This document shows, piece after piece, positions 1-12,742 of a stretch of 64,000 nucleotides of DNA. Position 1 is the stretch's first letter. Every line of letters begins with the position of its first letter. This DNA comes from Rosellinia necatrix (lineage: Eukaryota > Ascomycota > Sordariomycetes > Xylariales > Xylariaceae), in the NCBI GenBank assembly GCA_021209875.1, contig JAGYVD010000010.1, forward strand, positions 434,001 through 498,000. Direction: 5' to 3'. The notes under the pieces were generated by a model. That model had not been told where the DNA came from, did not search any database, and saw nothing but the letters and a program-made list of their open reading frames with translations. The position numbers and the translations under genes were made by a program.

Positions 1-1210
1 TTGCAGCTATGAAAATAAAAACAAATAACATTTAACAAATGAAATTTATATAAAGCCATAAAAAGATGTTTATTTTAAAAAAATAAACAAAAAATAAATA
101 AATAACATAAAAATTAATTATAATAAACATATAATTACTTAAAGAAATTAATTTTATATTACAGTTCACTTTTAGTTTTTTTTATAAAATTTCAAATAAT
201 TTATTTTACATAATAAATATTGAAAATAAAATAAAGTTATATATTTCAGCTAATTATTAATAATAACTATTATAATTAATATATAATAAAAGATATTATT
301 TTAATATTTTAAAAATATATTAGAAACTATAAACGTTTATTATTTATAACTTTTAAAATAAAAATATTAATCTTTTAAATATAGAATTAATCGGCAGAAA
401 TTATTAAAAAATTAAAACTTATTATAAAATTATTATAATTGTATTATATTATTATAATAGCTTTTATTATTAAACTTTTAAAAGTTTTAATAATAAATAT
501 CTTTTAAAAAATAAAAACTATATGATTTGTAACGTTTTTATGCCGGTTATTTCTAAATTCCCTTAAAATTATTATATATAAAGCTAAAAAAAAAAAAAAG
601 TTTTTAAATTTATATTATTGTTATATAATTCAAATATATTAATAAAAATTATTTTATCTGGACCATTGTTGTTTATATTTATAACATCGGTAATATTTTG
701 TGATTAATTAAATATATTAAAATCAAAGTTTAGTTTATTCAATCTATAATATATTTATAAATTATTCTATAACAAATATATAAACACGTTAACTTAGCAT
801 TTGTTTATATAATTTATAAATTCATTATTAATCCTAATTTAGTTTCATATATTTTTATTATTAAATAATTAATTAAAAACCTTTTAAATTCATTAAGGTT
901 TTAGTGATAATTTATAAACGTTAATATATTTAAACTATGCAAGCTATTTTTGCTTGAAAATTTTTATTTTTATTTTTAGTTATAATGTTTCATAATTTAA
1001 CAATATTATTCATAATATTTATATTTTTAAAATTATTAAAGTTGGTTTTTATATATATTTATTTTTAATATAAAATAATATTATTATGAAGCTTTCTTTT
1101 ATCAAGCTATTTATTTATACATATAATATTTTTATAAAATTATAATAATAAAATATAATATATACACAGATCAAATTTTAAAAAGCTTTAAATAATTTTA
1201 TTTTATCTAT

Positions 1211-1459
1211 TGTTGCACCAGTCACAAATAAGAAGTCAAGGCTCCATCAATAAGTGATATATTGTACGAAAATCTACAGATGAAAAAGGAAAGAGTAAGT
1301 GGGAGGAATTAGCCCACTAGAATTCTGGCTAAGTGCAGGTGTGTGGGGTGGGTCCAGTTTGTGCGCCAGAACTGGTCTGTGCGCTCCAGTTGGCAACAGG
1401 TGTACGGATGTCCCGCGCGTGCCACGCACGCTACAGGAAGGACCAGTCATCTGTAACTG
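1211..1459 (-). mobile_element. Solo LTR-like copy of repeat E
   Basis: This 249-bp segment of normal composition sits in AT-rich DNA. It is an inverted copy of the sequences at 2,830-3,054 and 23,575-23,825. On the minus strand it starts near AGTTACAG and ends GCAACA. It is the least mutated of the three copies, so it approximates the ancestral LTR. No internal retrotransposon region can be attached to it, hence the solo call. The flanks are TCTAT (1,206-1,210) and GCTAT (1,460-1,464 or one base earlier), which is not an exact duplication. A non-LTR dispersed repeat is the alternative. Confidence 0.55.
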
Positions 1460-2829
1460 CTATAATTAGTTTAAAATATATAAACTAATAATATATTTAA
1501 CATGAATTATACTTATTAATTTTAGATTGTTTATTTTATCTTTTTTATTAAATAACTTTATTTTATATCTTTATACAAGTTTTATGATTTTAATATAATA
1601 TAATAACAATATGTAGAAAAAATTTATATTTTTGAATATTGGTTTAAAGCTTTTAATGAATTTAAAACCTCAAACTTTTTTAATACTGCTGGTTGTTTTT
1701 TTATTATTACTAAACTTAAAACGTTTATTTCAAAGCTTAATAATTTAATAAATAAATCTATAATAAAAGTTTTTTAAAATAAACAAAAGTTTTTTACTAA
1801 ACTATATAAAAATATCATATAAATAAACCAAATAATTTATTTTAATATTTAAAAAATAATATTATGATTAATAAAGATTTTATAATAATACTTATAAAAA
1901 TAAAACAATTAGTTTATAAAATATTAAATATATGTAAACATATCATAAAAATTTATTAAAGCGATTATTAATTATTTTAGTTTTCAAAATTTTATTATTA
2001 TAAATTTATTTTAAAAATTAAAATAAACTATAAATTAATAAAAAATATAGTTATATTAATAATAATCAAACAACTTTTTTTAATGAAAATAATAATTATA
2101 AATTATAATAATAATCAATAGTTATATAAAACAGCTATTTTATTTAAACCTTACAAATTAACGATTTAATATACATATAGTTTTTGTTATTTATAAGCTA
2201 TATATAAAAATTAAATATATAAATAAATAAAACTGTCAATTTATTTTATTTTATTTTGTTTATAAAGCTTATTAATTATTATATTAATTATTTTTTGATT
2301 GTATGTGGTAAAAAATATAATTAACAGTTCAGTTTTATTTATTATTAATTCTTAATTAAATCTTTTTTTATAACATATTAATAATACCTTAGTTTCCTTA
2401 AATATTTTTATAACAACTTAAAATTTCTTAACCCTATACTATTTTTTTTATATAAATAAACTGTTTATTTAAAACTTTAATTATAATTTCATTATTAGCC
2501 TTTTTTATATTTAATATTAATAAGATCTTTTAAATTTGAAACTTTAGCTGGTTATTTAACTGTTTGTTTCTTTTTATTATAAATATTTTTGTGATATAAA
2601 TCACGCTAGTTATATTTATTGCGTTAATTATATCTGTTATATTAGTTATATTAGCTATATTAAAATTTTTGTTAAGAAAAAAGACTGTGTTATAATTTAC
2701 ATATATATTATAAATGAACATAAAATTTGAATTTAAAAATATGATGAAAAATATAATCGGGTAGGACTAAAAACCTGTGTGCGTATTAAAAAATTTAATA
2801 TAAACTTTTAAAAAAAATGAAGCTAATAT

Positions 2830-3054
2830 TAGTTACGGATGACTGGTCTTTCAACCGTGGCATATGTAGCACGCGCGGAACATCTGTACACCTGTTGCTA
2901 ATTAGTGCGTATAAACCAGCTGTAGCATATAAACTGGACCTACTATATATACTTATACTTAGCTAGAATTTTAATACGCTAATTTTTTTCTTCTTTTTAT
3001 CATATATTATTTATTATTAAAGCTTTATTTTTTTTATTTATAACTAACATAATA
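2830..3054 (+). repeat. E element left LTR
   Basis: This is the inverted relative of 1,211-1,459. The outer half (about 2,830-2,940) keeps normal composition (for example GATGACTGGTC and ACACCTGTTGC). The inner half is converted to A+T by apparent C-to-T and G-to-A change, down to the terminal GCAACA reading CATAATA. The alignment with the intact copies stays in register to the end. Confidence 0.6.
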
Positions 3055-5581
3055 ATTTGTAAATTATTTAATTTATTTTTAAAGCATTAAAACTATTGTT
3101 TTTAAATATTGTTTATTAAAGCGATTTAAAAATAGGTTTTATTATAAAAGCTAGAAGTAGTTAAAAATTCACTAAAATTTTAATATATTAAAAAATCATT
3201 TTGTTTCATACAGCGTTTAATTTTTTTAATTATTCCGTTAATAAATCTTTTAATAATATATATCAAACTAATATTCACGCTTAAAAACTATTAATAAAAC
3301 TTGTTTTAAAATTCTTTTTATAAATTTAAACCTTTAAATTTCAAAATATATTAAATAATAAAATAAACGATTTTTTTAAAAACTGTTAATTTATTAATAT
3401 AGTAGTTTATAAGCTTATCTGTTAAAATAAATACACTATTTGTTTATAAAAACTAATCATATAAAAAATATTTTAGTTTAATTAAATAATAAATACCAAT
3501 TAATTTTTAAATATTTATTAATTTAGCTTAACTATTTTTATTGCTGCTGTTTGATTTAATAAAATCAAAATTTAAATATATATATTAATAATATTTTACT
3601 AAATAATAATAAATTATTATATTTTTATATAATATATTATAAAATAAATACAAATTGTTTTTAAATAAAGCAAAAATTTAAAACATATATAATTTAATAA
3701 AACAAAAATATAAAAAACTTCAAATAATACTATAAAACCAAAAATAATATTAAGTTATTTTATTAATTAACAAAATAATTATATAAAACCTTAATAAAAA
3801 TTAAATAAACTATATTAAGCTGCTTTTTATAAACTTTTTATATTTAAATTAAAAAAGTTATAATAATGCTGCTATAAACTATGTTGTAATTAAAGTTAAA
3901 ATAATAATTAAAAAATAAAACTGTTTATCAAATGTTTTATATAAGTTAAATTAATAAGTAATGGATTTATTTAATTAAATATAAAATATATTTTTTAAAG
4001 GCTTTTAAAAAATCTTATATTTTATTAAAATTTTAATAAATAAATTTTATAATAAAATTATAAAAAGTAATTTTAATTACAAAGTTTAATATTATAATAT
4101 AATAAATTATTTAAACGTTAATATAACCTTTTTATAAATAACTATATAAAATAAATAATATTAAATCTTATTTTAATAAAAAGCTTTAAAAACCTGATTT
4201 TTATTTTTAATATAAATATTTTAATATAATTATAATATTTAAAAACTTAATATAATACTTATAAAAATATAAACATATTAAACAAATAAAAGCTAATTAT
4301 AAAGCATTAAATTTTAATAAATATTTTTTTTAAATTTATGTAATTTAAAATAAACTTTATAAAACATATTACAAAAACATGTTTTAATAAAACTAAATAA
4401 ACAAAAGTTTAAAACTAAATTGTTTTTATAATTAATAATTAAAACAATTTCTAAATCTTTTAAAAATTAATAAATTTTAACGCGTATATAAAATATTATA
4501 TATATAAATACTTTATTATTTATTAATTAATAATTAAACGCGTATTAATATTTATAAATTAAAAAAACATTTGAAAATATAATTTATATTTAAGATAATT
4601 ATATATTTATAACCCTTGTTAAAAAATAAATATTAATTTTATTAATATTATGAAAAAATTTAAACTAAATGTTTAAATTATTAATGAAAAAATAAAACAG
4701 CTGATCAGACGGAAAACATATTTTTACTTTAAACAAAAAAATATATTATGAAAAATTATTTTTTAAAACTTTTTAATTAAATATGACATGACGTTAATAT
4801 TAACGTTATTATAAATAAATATATACCAGCTTTTATTATAATATTAAAAAAACATGTTCATTATTAAAAACAAAACAAAATAATTTTAAAATAAATAAAC
4901 TTTTTTATTTCTAACAAGTTATAATATATTTAAAAATATAAAAACAAATATATATATATATATATAGATATACTTTTATTAAAAAACTAATAAAGCTATT
5001 TAATTTATTAATAATAAAAATTAAATTAAAAATTAATATAACATTATAATTAAGGTTGAAAATATATAATAAAAATTTGACAAATGTTTTTATTAATATA
5101 TTAAATATCAACTATATAGTTATAATTAAAAAAATTTTAATTTAAATAATATAATATATTAGTAAATATAAAATAATATCTTTTAGTTTTTTTAATTTTT
5201 AAAAGATTCTAAATATAATTATATATTAAGTATAAATAAAACAAAATCTCAGTTATAATTTTTAAAATATTAAAAAAATATTAATTCATAAAACTATAAT
5301 ATTAAACTTAATAAAAAAAATGCTGCAGTAAACATTTTTAAAAATATGCTGTTAGAAAAAAACAACTTAACATAAAACTATTTAAAAAAGTTATTAAAAA
5401 TATTAATTTTAAACCTATTTAATATAATAAATTTTATTATATAAAAACCATAATATAAGCTAATATGAAAAAACTTAATATTTAAATTATTATTTGTAAT
5501 ATTATTATATTTATACTTTTAATAAACAACAACAAAAGCGCTAAGAAAATACAAATTATTAATATTTATTAAATTAATAAA

Positions 5582-5828
5582 CTAATAAATAAAAATAAAT
5601 AAAAATAAATAAAAATAAATAAAAATAAATAAAAATAAATAAAAATAAATAAAAATAAATAAAAATAAATAAAAATAAATAAAAACAAATAAAAATAAAT
5701 AAAAATAAATAAAAATAAATAAAAATAAATAAAAATAAATAAAAACAAATAAAAATAAATAAAAATAAATAAAAATAAATAAAAATAAATAAAAATAAAT
5801 AAAAATAAATAAAAATAAATAAAAATAA
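5582..5828. repeat. 10-bp A/T minisatellite
   Basis: About 25 head-to-tail copies of the decamer AAAAATAAAT occur here. Two variants have C in place of T (near 5,686 and 5,746), spaced 60 bp apart, which suggests block duplication within the array. The minus-strand open frame across it (alternating F, I, Y, L) is only a product of the repeat. Confidence 0.95.
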
Positions 5829-6316
5829 AAACAAACTTGGAAAAAAACGCGAGAACTTATATTTTTAAAATATTATAACTTTTTAACATGTTTAATAAAC
5901 TAAAATTAAATAATTTACCGGTTTATTAATTTTATACAAATTATAAAATGAATTAATTAAAAGCTTAAAATATATTTTTTATATTAAATATTATTTGATG
6001 AATTATGGGCTGCATAGAAATATTTAATTGATAACTTATAAAAAAAATTTATTAAGCTTAATATTATATTATATATATTGTTTATATTATTTATAAAAAA
6101 GCTGGTAAAAATTATACTTTCCTATAAATTTTAAAAATTAAATAAAATTATAAAAAAAGGCGGTATTTTTATTATTTATTAAAAAATTTTGCGTTATATT
6201 TTGAATATTAAACTTTTATAAAAATTGATATAAAACCAGCATTTTAATATATTTATATATATAAAAATAATAAAAGTTTAATAAGTTTTTATATAAAACA
6301 AAAAATATATTATTAT

Positions 6317-6503
6317 TGTTGAATAGGCTTTGTACGTGCGATGCACGTACTGTTTACGCGTGAAACAGAATACAACTTTTTATTATACGATGTTTATTAT
6401 ATTTAATTATTTTATTTTTGCGCGGTAGCTACATGCTTTTATGCAAAAGTTAAACACGTTTAATAATAGCTATAGTTTATAACTAATTATTAGAATTTTA
6501 ATA
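6317..6503 (-). repeat. F element left LTR
   Basis: This copy is 187 bp. The outer part (6,325-6,366) retains normal composition and holds a perfect hairpin at 6,332-6,350. The inner part is AT-converted but aligns with the intact part of the right copy (GTAGCTACATGC against GTAGCTACACGC, and so on). Confidence 0.6.
6332..6350. other. 8-bp perfect inverted repeat in F LTR
   Basis: GTACGTGC, a three-base loop GAT, then GCACGTAC. It lies in the unmutated outer part of the F LTR. The corresponding site in the right LTR (about 20,790) is degraded and partly deleted. Confidence 0.75.
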
Positions 6504-7140
6504 TTAGCTTTTTTTTTTTTTTAGTTATAGCTGCTTTTATTATATATATTTATTTGCTGTACAGCTAATAATTTCTTTTATGCTGTAGAAATATATATTT
6601 CTTAAATATTATATAGTTATAACTTAGCTGTACGTTGTTTTTATTAAATATTATAATTGCTTTATATAATAACGGCTTGTTTATATTTTATATAATAATA
6701 GCTGTTTTTTTATTATGTAAAAATAATTTAATTAAGTGTTATATAATAGTAACCGATTTTTTTGTATAATATTAAAACAAATAACTTAATTTTTATATAA
6801 TAATAGCTTGTTTTTTATATTATATAGAAATAACATGCTTATCTTCTGTACAGCCGTAGTTAGTTTTTTTGTATTATATAATTATATTTAAGCTTTATAT
6901 AGTATAAAAGCTTTTTATTTATTTATATGCTGTATAATTGCTGCCTGTTGTTAAATCTGCTGGCGTGCTTTTTTTTCTGTTTTATATACCGGTATAATTG
7001 CCTTTTGTTGCCTGGCTTGCTTATAGTATAAATTCTGGCCTAATCGTTTAAGTTTTTTTTTTTTATTCCCTGTCTGTTTTTATATACGGTTTATATATGT
7101 ATATATATTTTATATAATATTTATATTTTTGCTAACATTT

Positions 7141-7179
<39 letters not shown>

Positions 7180-7200
7180 TATATATAAACATATATATAA
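7141..7200. repeat. AT dinucleotide tract
   Basis: Nearly uninterrupted AT alternation with a few AAA breaks. It lies inside element F and is probably of slippage origin. Confidence 0.85.
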
Positions 7201-7267
7201 CGTTTTATTTTTTATACGATCTGTTTTTATATAATATATTTGTTAATTTTAAAATAATATTGTTTTT

Positions 7268-7345
7268 TGCTGCTGCTGCAGCAGTAATAATAATAATAAT
7301 AATAATATCTGCTGCTGCTTTTGCTGCTACTTCTGCTGCTTTTCT
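7268..7345. repeat. CTG/TAA triplet tract
   Basis: A run of TGC triplets turns into GCAGTAATAATAA and then back to CTGCTGCTG. The TAA triplets look like the CAG/CTG repeat after C-to-T and G-to-A change, so this may be a partly mutated glutamine or leucine codon repeat of the F internal region. Confidence 0.6.
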
Positions 7346-8236
7346 AGTCTGTTTCTGCTTTACGCTACTTTTAATAAAAAATATTTTGTAGTTTATAAAC
7401 TTTATTTATATAAAAAATAATAAGTAGGTAAAAGTTTATTACTTTTTATAAAAACTTTAATTTATTAAGCTTTAATATAGTTTTTATTTATTAATATATA
7501 TAACTTTTAAGTTTTTTTATAAATAATTATTTATATGTTTTATTATTTTTATTAATAAGTTTTTTTATATAATAAAATGCTAAAAATATTATTGCTGTTA
7601 TTTTTTTGTATAATATTATATTTTAAATAGCTGCTTTAAACGTTTTTATTAACGTTTAAGCTAAGCTTGTTTATTATAAAAGCTACTTCTAGGCTTTTTT
7701 AGTTTAAAGCTAGAGGTTTATATATTTTCTGTTGTGCGTAAACAGACTATATAATAGTTGCTGCTTCAATTAAAATGCGCTGTTTAATACGTGTTATTAA
7801 GTCTTTAGTTTTTAAAAAAGCGTTTACGCTTTTTATATCTAACGCTTATATAAAACGCGATGTTTTAATTATAATTAAAAGAGGGGAGGAATAAATAAAT
7901 AGGTTTTTTTTATTATATTTTTGTCATTTTTATCCATAAATAATTATAAAAATAAAGTAATTTTTTCGACTTTTTTTTAAAAAAAAAATTAATTTAATAT
8001 CGTGCATAAAAAAAAAAAATTACAAAATTTAAAATCTATTATATTAGTCCACTTATAGACTATAAACTTTAAATTTTCCTGGCTTTAGTTGAAAATTAAA
8101 CCTAAAACATACAATAGTTAAATATTATATATGTTGCTATTATATTACTAAGGCCTGCTTTTTAAAAAGTCAGCCTTTTAATAATAGTTATACGCTTTTT
8201 TTATACGTATAAAATAAAGTTTAGGCTATTATTATA

Positions 8237-8237
<1 letters not shown>

Positions 8238-8268
<31 letters not shown>

Positions 8269-8286
8269 AATAAAAAAATAAAAAAT
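8238..8286. repeat. A-rich (A6-7 T) repeat
   Basis: Seven to eight copies of a short A-run followed by T. It is a simple repeat within the AT-rich block. Confidence 0.8.
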
Positions 8287-9518
8287 TAACAAGATTTAAA
8301 GTTTTTAATATTTTATTATAAACTTTAAACTTTATAAGCTTTAGCTAAAAATTAAACTTAAAATATATAATAATTAAATATAATATATGTTATTATTATA
8401 TTATTAAAGCCTGATTTTTAAAAATCAGGTCTTTAGTAGCAATTATATATTTTTGTATAAATAGAATAAAGTTTATATTATTATTATATAAACTTTATTT
8501 TTTATTGTTTTTTTCTTTAGTTTATTTTATAAACGTTTTAATTTATATAATAAGCTTGTTTATAAATATTAAGTTTTTAAAAGTTTAATTAAACTTCTGC
8601 TTTATAAATATATTTGCTTAATTATTTATGCTATTAATTTATTATATTTTAAAATTTCTTGTTTTTATATAATTTTTAAAATAATATAATATTAATTATA
8701 AAACGTTTTTTTATATTATACTAAGCTTAACTAAATAGTTATATAATAACTTTAAGTATAAGCATAATATTGCTAAAATTAAAAAAATACTTAACGTAGC
8801 TAAGATTTTTTAAATTATTATATATAAAACTATTACGTTATTAAATCTATCAATTATATCGTATTGTTTGCTTGCTAATATATTTTAAATAACTTTTTAT
8901 ATTTACTCAAGTTTTAATATACAATGTTTTTAAAAATTTTAAAACTTAAGCTTTTTTTTATATAATTTTTATTATAAATATAATAAAAATCTAAGTTAAA
9001 ACTTATGTTAATATTATTTATAAAAATCTATTAATAAAAATAAATAGTTTTATATATATTAAGTCTAATAATACAAAAGTTAGACTTTATTTAAAATTAT
9101 TTATTTATTATTAGAATTTTAGTTTAAGTTTTAATATTGTTTAATATAAGGTCTATTATTTAAATAGCAGTTAATAAATCGTATAAAGCTTTTAGTTAAT
9201 ATATATTATTAATATATGTTTTTTTTGCCTGTTGTAAAATATAGTTTTAAATAGTATTTATTATATAAAGGTTGATTAAAGCTAATTGTTTTTTTGTTTT
9301 TTTATATTAAAATAATAATTTTTTATTTAATAATATAATCCTGCTTTCATTAAATTTAATTAAGTAATTTAGTCGAAATATTTCTTTTAATTTTATATAA
9401 AAATCAGCTTGTTTTAGTTTATATATTTTTTAATTAAAAAGTTTAATATAATATTTGTAGTAAGGTTTACTAGGGGTAGTGTGGTTAAGTCTGTAAAAGT
9501 GTGATGTAGATTAGATGG

Positions 9519-9549
9519 AGGCTTCTGGTCCCGCAGGGACCAGAAGCCT
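9519..9549. other. 14-bp stem hairpin in family A LTR
   Basis: AGGCTTCTGGTCCC and its exact reverse complement are separated by GCA. The stem is also present in the copies at about 54,569-54,600 (one G-T mismatch) and 62,525-62,555. Confidence 0.85.
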
Positions 9550-9582
9550 TTTAGGCTAGGTTACCTTATCTAAGCTACACAA

Positions 9583-9617
9583 TCCTTATCTAGCTAGCTC
9601 CGCTAGCTAGATAAGGA
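9583..9617. other. 16-bp stem hairpin in family A LTR
   Basis: TCCTTATCTAGCTAGC and its exact reverse complement are separated by TCC. The same hairpin occurs at about 54,508-54,536 and 62,462-62,492, with a loop reading GCA. In the last copy one arm has mutated G to A. Confidence 0.85.
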
Positions 9618-12477
9618 GCCCCCCCCTTTCCTGACTGTGTCAATTTGTTTATAAACTAATAATATTAAAATTGTGCGATTGTTTTATTATATATAATAAG
9701 CATAAGTTATATATAAATATAAACATGTTTAGTTTTTTTTTATAGTGTTAATAATAAGTTTTAAATTAATATAGTTTTAATTCTGCTAGCTTGTACAGCA
9801 GTTATATAATTTTTAAAATATTTTATTTTAAGTTTGCTAAGTAGTTATATAAAGATTTTTTTTGCTAGCTCATTTTTTAATTATATATATACTTAAATAA
9901 TATTTTAAAGTTTGTTTAAAGCGTTATAAACGCGTATTAATAAAAGTCTAAGTATTAATAACAGTTTTAGTTTATTTATTAAATAATTAAAAATTATATA
10001 AATATTATTTTTTTCAATATTATTATATTTTTATATAACAAGTTTTAATTTTTATATAGCTTAGTTGTGTTATTTTTAATTTTTATATAAATTTAAACTT
10101 AAAAATTTAAATTTTGCTATATTTAGCTTTAATATATTTAATAAACTAAAACATTTTTTGTATAACAAAGTTGTTAATTTGTATAGGGTTTAACTTTTTA
10201 AATAATGTTTTAGGTATATTAATTATACCGTCTTGTTAGAGTTTCATTGCTAGTTTATACGCTTGTTATTTTTTGTTGTTATAAATATAAAAATAGGTTG
10301 TTATATAAAAATAACATATATAATAGCATTTATTTTTAGTCTGCTATGCTTTTATATATTAAATAGTTAGATAATTTAAAATATTTTTTATTTATCGATA
10401 TATTATTTTTTATTATATAATAATATAGTTTATCTTATATATATCGGAGTTATATAAAATTATTAATTAAATTAATAATAAAGTTAGATTTTTTAATTAA
10501 TTAAATTTTATATAACTTTAGCTAGCTTTTTTTTTTTTTTTAAATTAAGATTTTGTTTTTTAAAAATAATAAAAATATATTATATATAACTAGGCCGTTA
10601 TGTTTATTAATCGCGTGATTAACTTTAACTTTAGCCCGTTTTTCGCGCAACATTTTTGTAGCTTTTTTTATTACTTCTGTTTTTTATACGATATTTAAAA
10701 AAAAAGGAAGTTTTAGTTAATTCTAAGCTATGCTTTAAAAACTAGTAAAATAAGTATAAGTTTATTTAAGCTTTAATTATTATTTATAAAATTAATTTTT
10801 GTTTTATATAGTATTTAATTTCTGTTTTTAATATATTATATATATAGCAACATAGTTTATATATTTATTTAATTTTGCCGATTATTTAATAAGCTTTAAT
10901 AAATATTCCGCGATATTATATACTAATTATTTTTATTTAGTTTTAGAATTTTTTAATAAAAACTTTATATTTAAGTTATATATAAAATAGTTAAAAGGTT
11001 TTTAATATATGTTAATCTAGTATTTATATAATATTTTTAAATATTATATATAAATATAAATTTTAGAAATATTATAGCTTAAAATAATGTTACAGCGTTA
11101 ATAATATAAAATACTTGTTTATTATTTATTTATATAGCATTAATTATAACTTTATAGTTAAAATTATAGCTATTTTTAATTAAAAATTTAAACTATTTCA
11201 ATATTTAATTATATAACTAATAATAACAACAGAACTTTTAGATTTTTTTTAAAATTAAATAGTTTATATTATATTTTGCACGATTTAATAGGTTATATAA
11301 TTTTTTCGTATAAAAATATTTAAAACGTTTATATAGCCGTTTAAGTTTTATTTTAATAAAATTAAGCTTAATTTTTATAAACTTATATTAAAAATAAATG
11401 TTTTTATTTATATATAACAAATATAGTTTTTCTGTTTTATTATATAATTATATTTTTCATATTATTAAAATAGGCTTATAAATAGTCGGCGTTTTTAAAA
11501 AATAAAAATAAAAACAGTATTAAAATATTAAAAATATAATATATTATTATATTTAAAACGGTTTTTTATTTTAATTATACTAATTAATATAATAGTTTTT
11601 TACTTTCAAATTTTATAAAAGCAGCTTTTTTATTTATTTAACTTATATATAAAAGTTTTTATAAATATATATTTTTAGTTATATTTTATTTACTGTTAAA
11701 TAATTAAAAACATTTATATTTTATAGTTTATTTTAATATTTTATATAATACTAGTTGTGTAATATAAACTAGTTAAATAAAATATTAACTTTTAATTTTA
11801 AATATTTGTTTTATTATATAATATAGAAATATATTATTTATAAAAAACTAAGTTAACTATATATCTTATTTATTATTATCTTTTTTTTCCGTTGTTTAAA
11901 TTTAATTTAAAATATTTTTATATTTTATAAAATATATTGAAAAATTGTTTAATCATAAAAATAATTCAAAATTGTTTTCTATAAGTTAAAATATATGTTT
12001 TTTGCACAGGCTTTTTTTTAAAAAATATATAGTTTATTAACTAGCAGCTTGTTTTTTTATATATAAAACATTTTTTTGTTTATATAAGCATTATAATTAA
12101 ATTGCTTTTTAAATTATAAAAAGTTTTATTATATGTTAAACTAACTTAAAAATCTATATATATTTTTAAATTAAAAGTTTTTTATGCGATTGCTTTAGTT
12201 ATACTTTTACTCTGTAAAATAAACGTTATTTATTTTTTATATAAAATATTTTGTTCTATTTTTGTTTATAACGCGTAAACATGCTTTTAAATCGGCAAAA
12301 AAGCTTTTATATATAAATTTTTAAAATATAAAAGCTGTTATTAGTTTAAATATGCTTTAGCATGTTTATATAATAATTATATTTAATTAAACCTTGCTTT
12401 AATAGCTTGCTTTTAAAACTTGTTATATTTTTGCAAGCTTTATAATTATAAAATCTAAAACTTTATATATTATATAA

Positions 12478-12742
12478 TAGCTGCAATAACAGCAGTTAAA
12501 ACAAAGTCCAACTATACCTATATATTAGGAAAAAAAACTAAAGTTAAGAAAAAAAAAGAGCTATATATAAAGCCGACGGCCAGAATTCCTATTTATATAT
12601 ACTACTAGTTATTTATTATATAACTGGCCTACTATATTTACTACTTTATACTTGTACCTATTTAACCGGAGAATTAATCAAAGGCTGCCAGGTTATTTAT
12701 TTGTTTAGCTAATCAAGGTTATTATAACTATAGGTTATAATA
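12478..12742 (-). repeat. G element 3' LTR
   Basis: Moderately RIP-mutated, more strongly in the inner (right) half. It keeps the central GCCGACGGCCAGAATTC and the CTTTATACTTGTACC stretch, which align with the other copy. Confidence 0.8.

Larger units (their letters stand above)
9458..9642 (-). mobile_element. Solo LTR of repeat family A
   Basis: This 185-bp segment of normal composition lies inside element F. On the minus strand it reads TGACACAG through CCTTACTA (the final TA is probably CA before RIP). It is flanked by identical 5-bp ATTTG at 9,453-9,457 and 9,643-9,647, so it looks like a complete solo LTR with its target duplication. A second 185-bp copy is at 62,438-62,622 and a partial one at 54,485-54,600. 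It contains two perfect hairpins, described at 9,519-9,549 and 9,583-9,617. Confidence 0.75.

Noticed and set aside
5574..5834. 86-codon minus-strand open frame rich in F, I, Y and L
   Set aside because: It is the translation of the decamer minisatellite and has no independent coding evidence.
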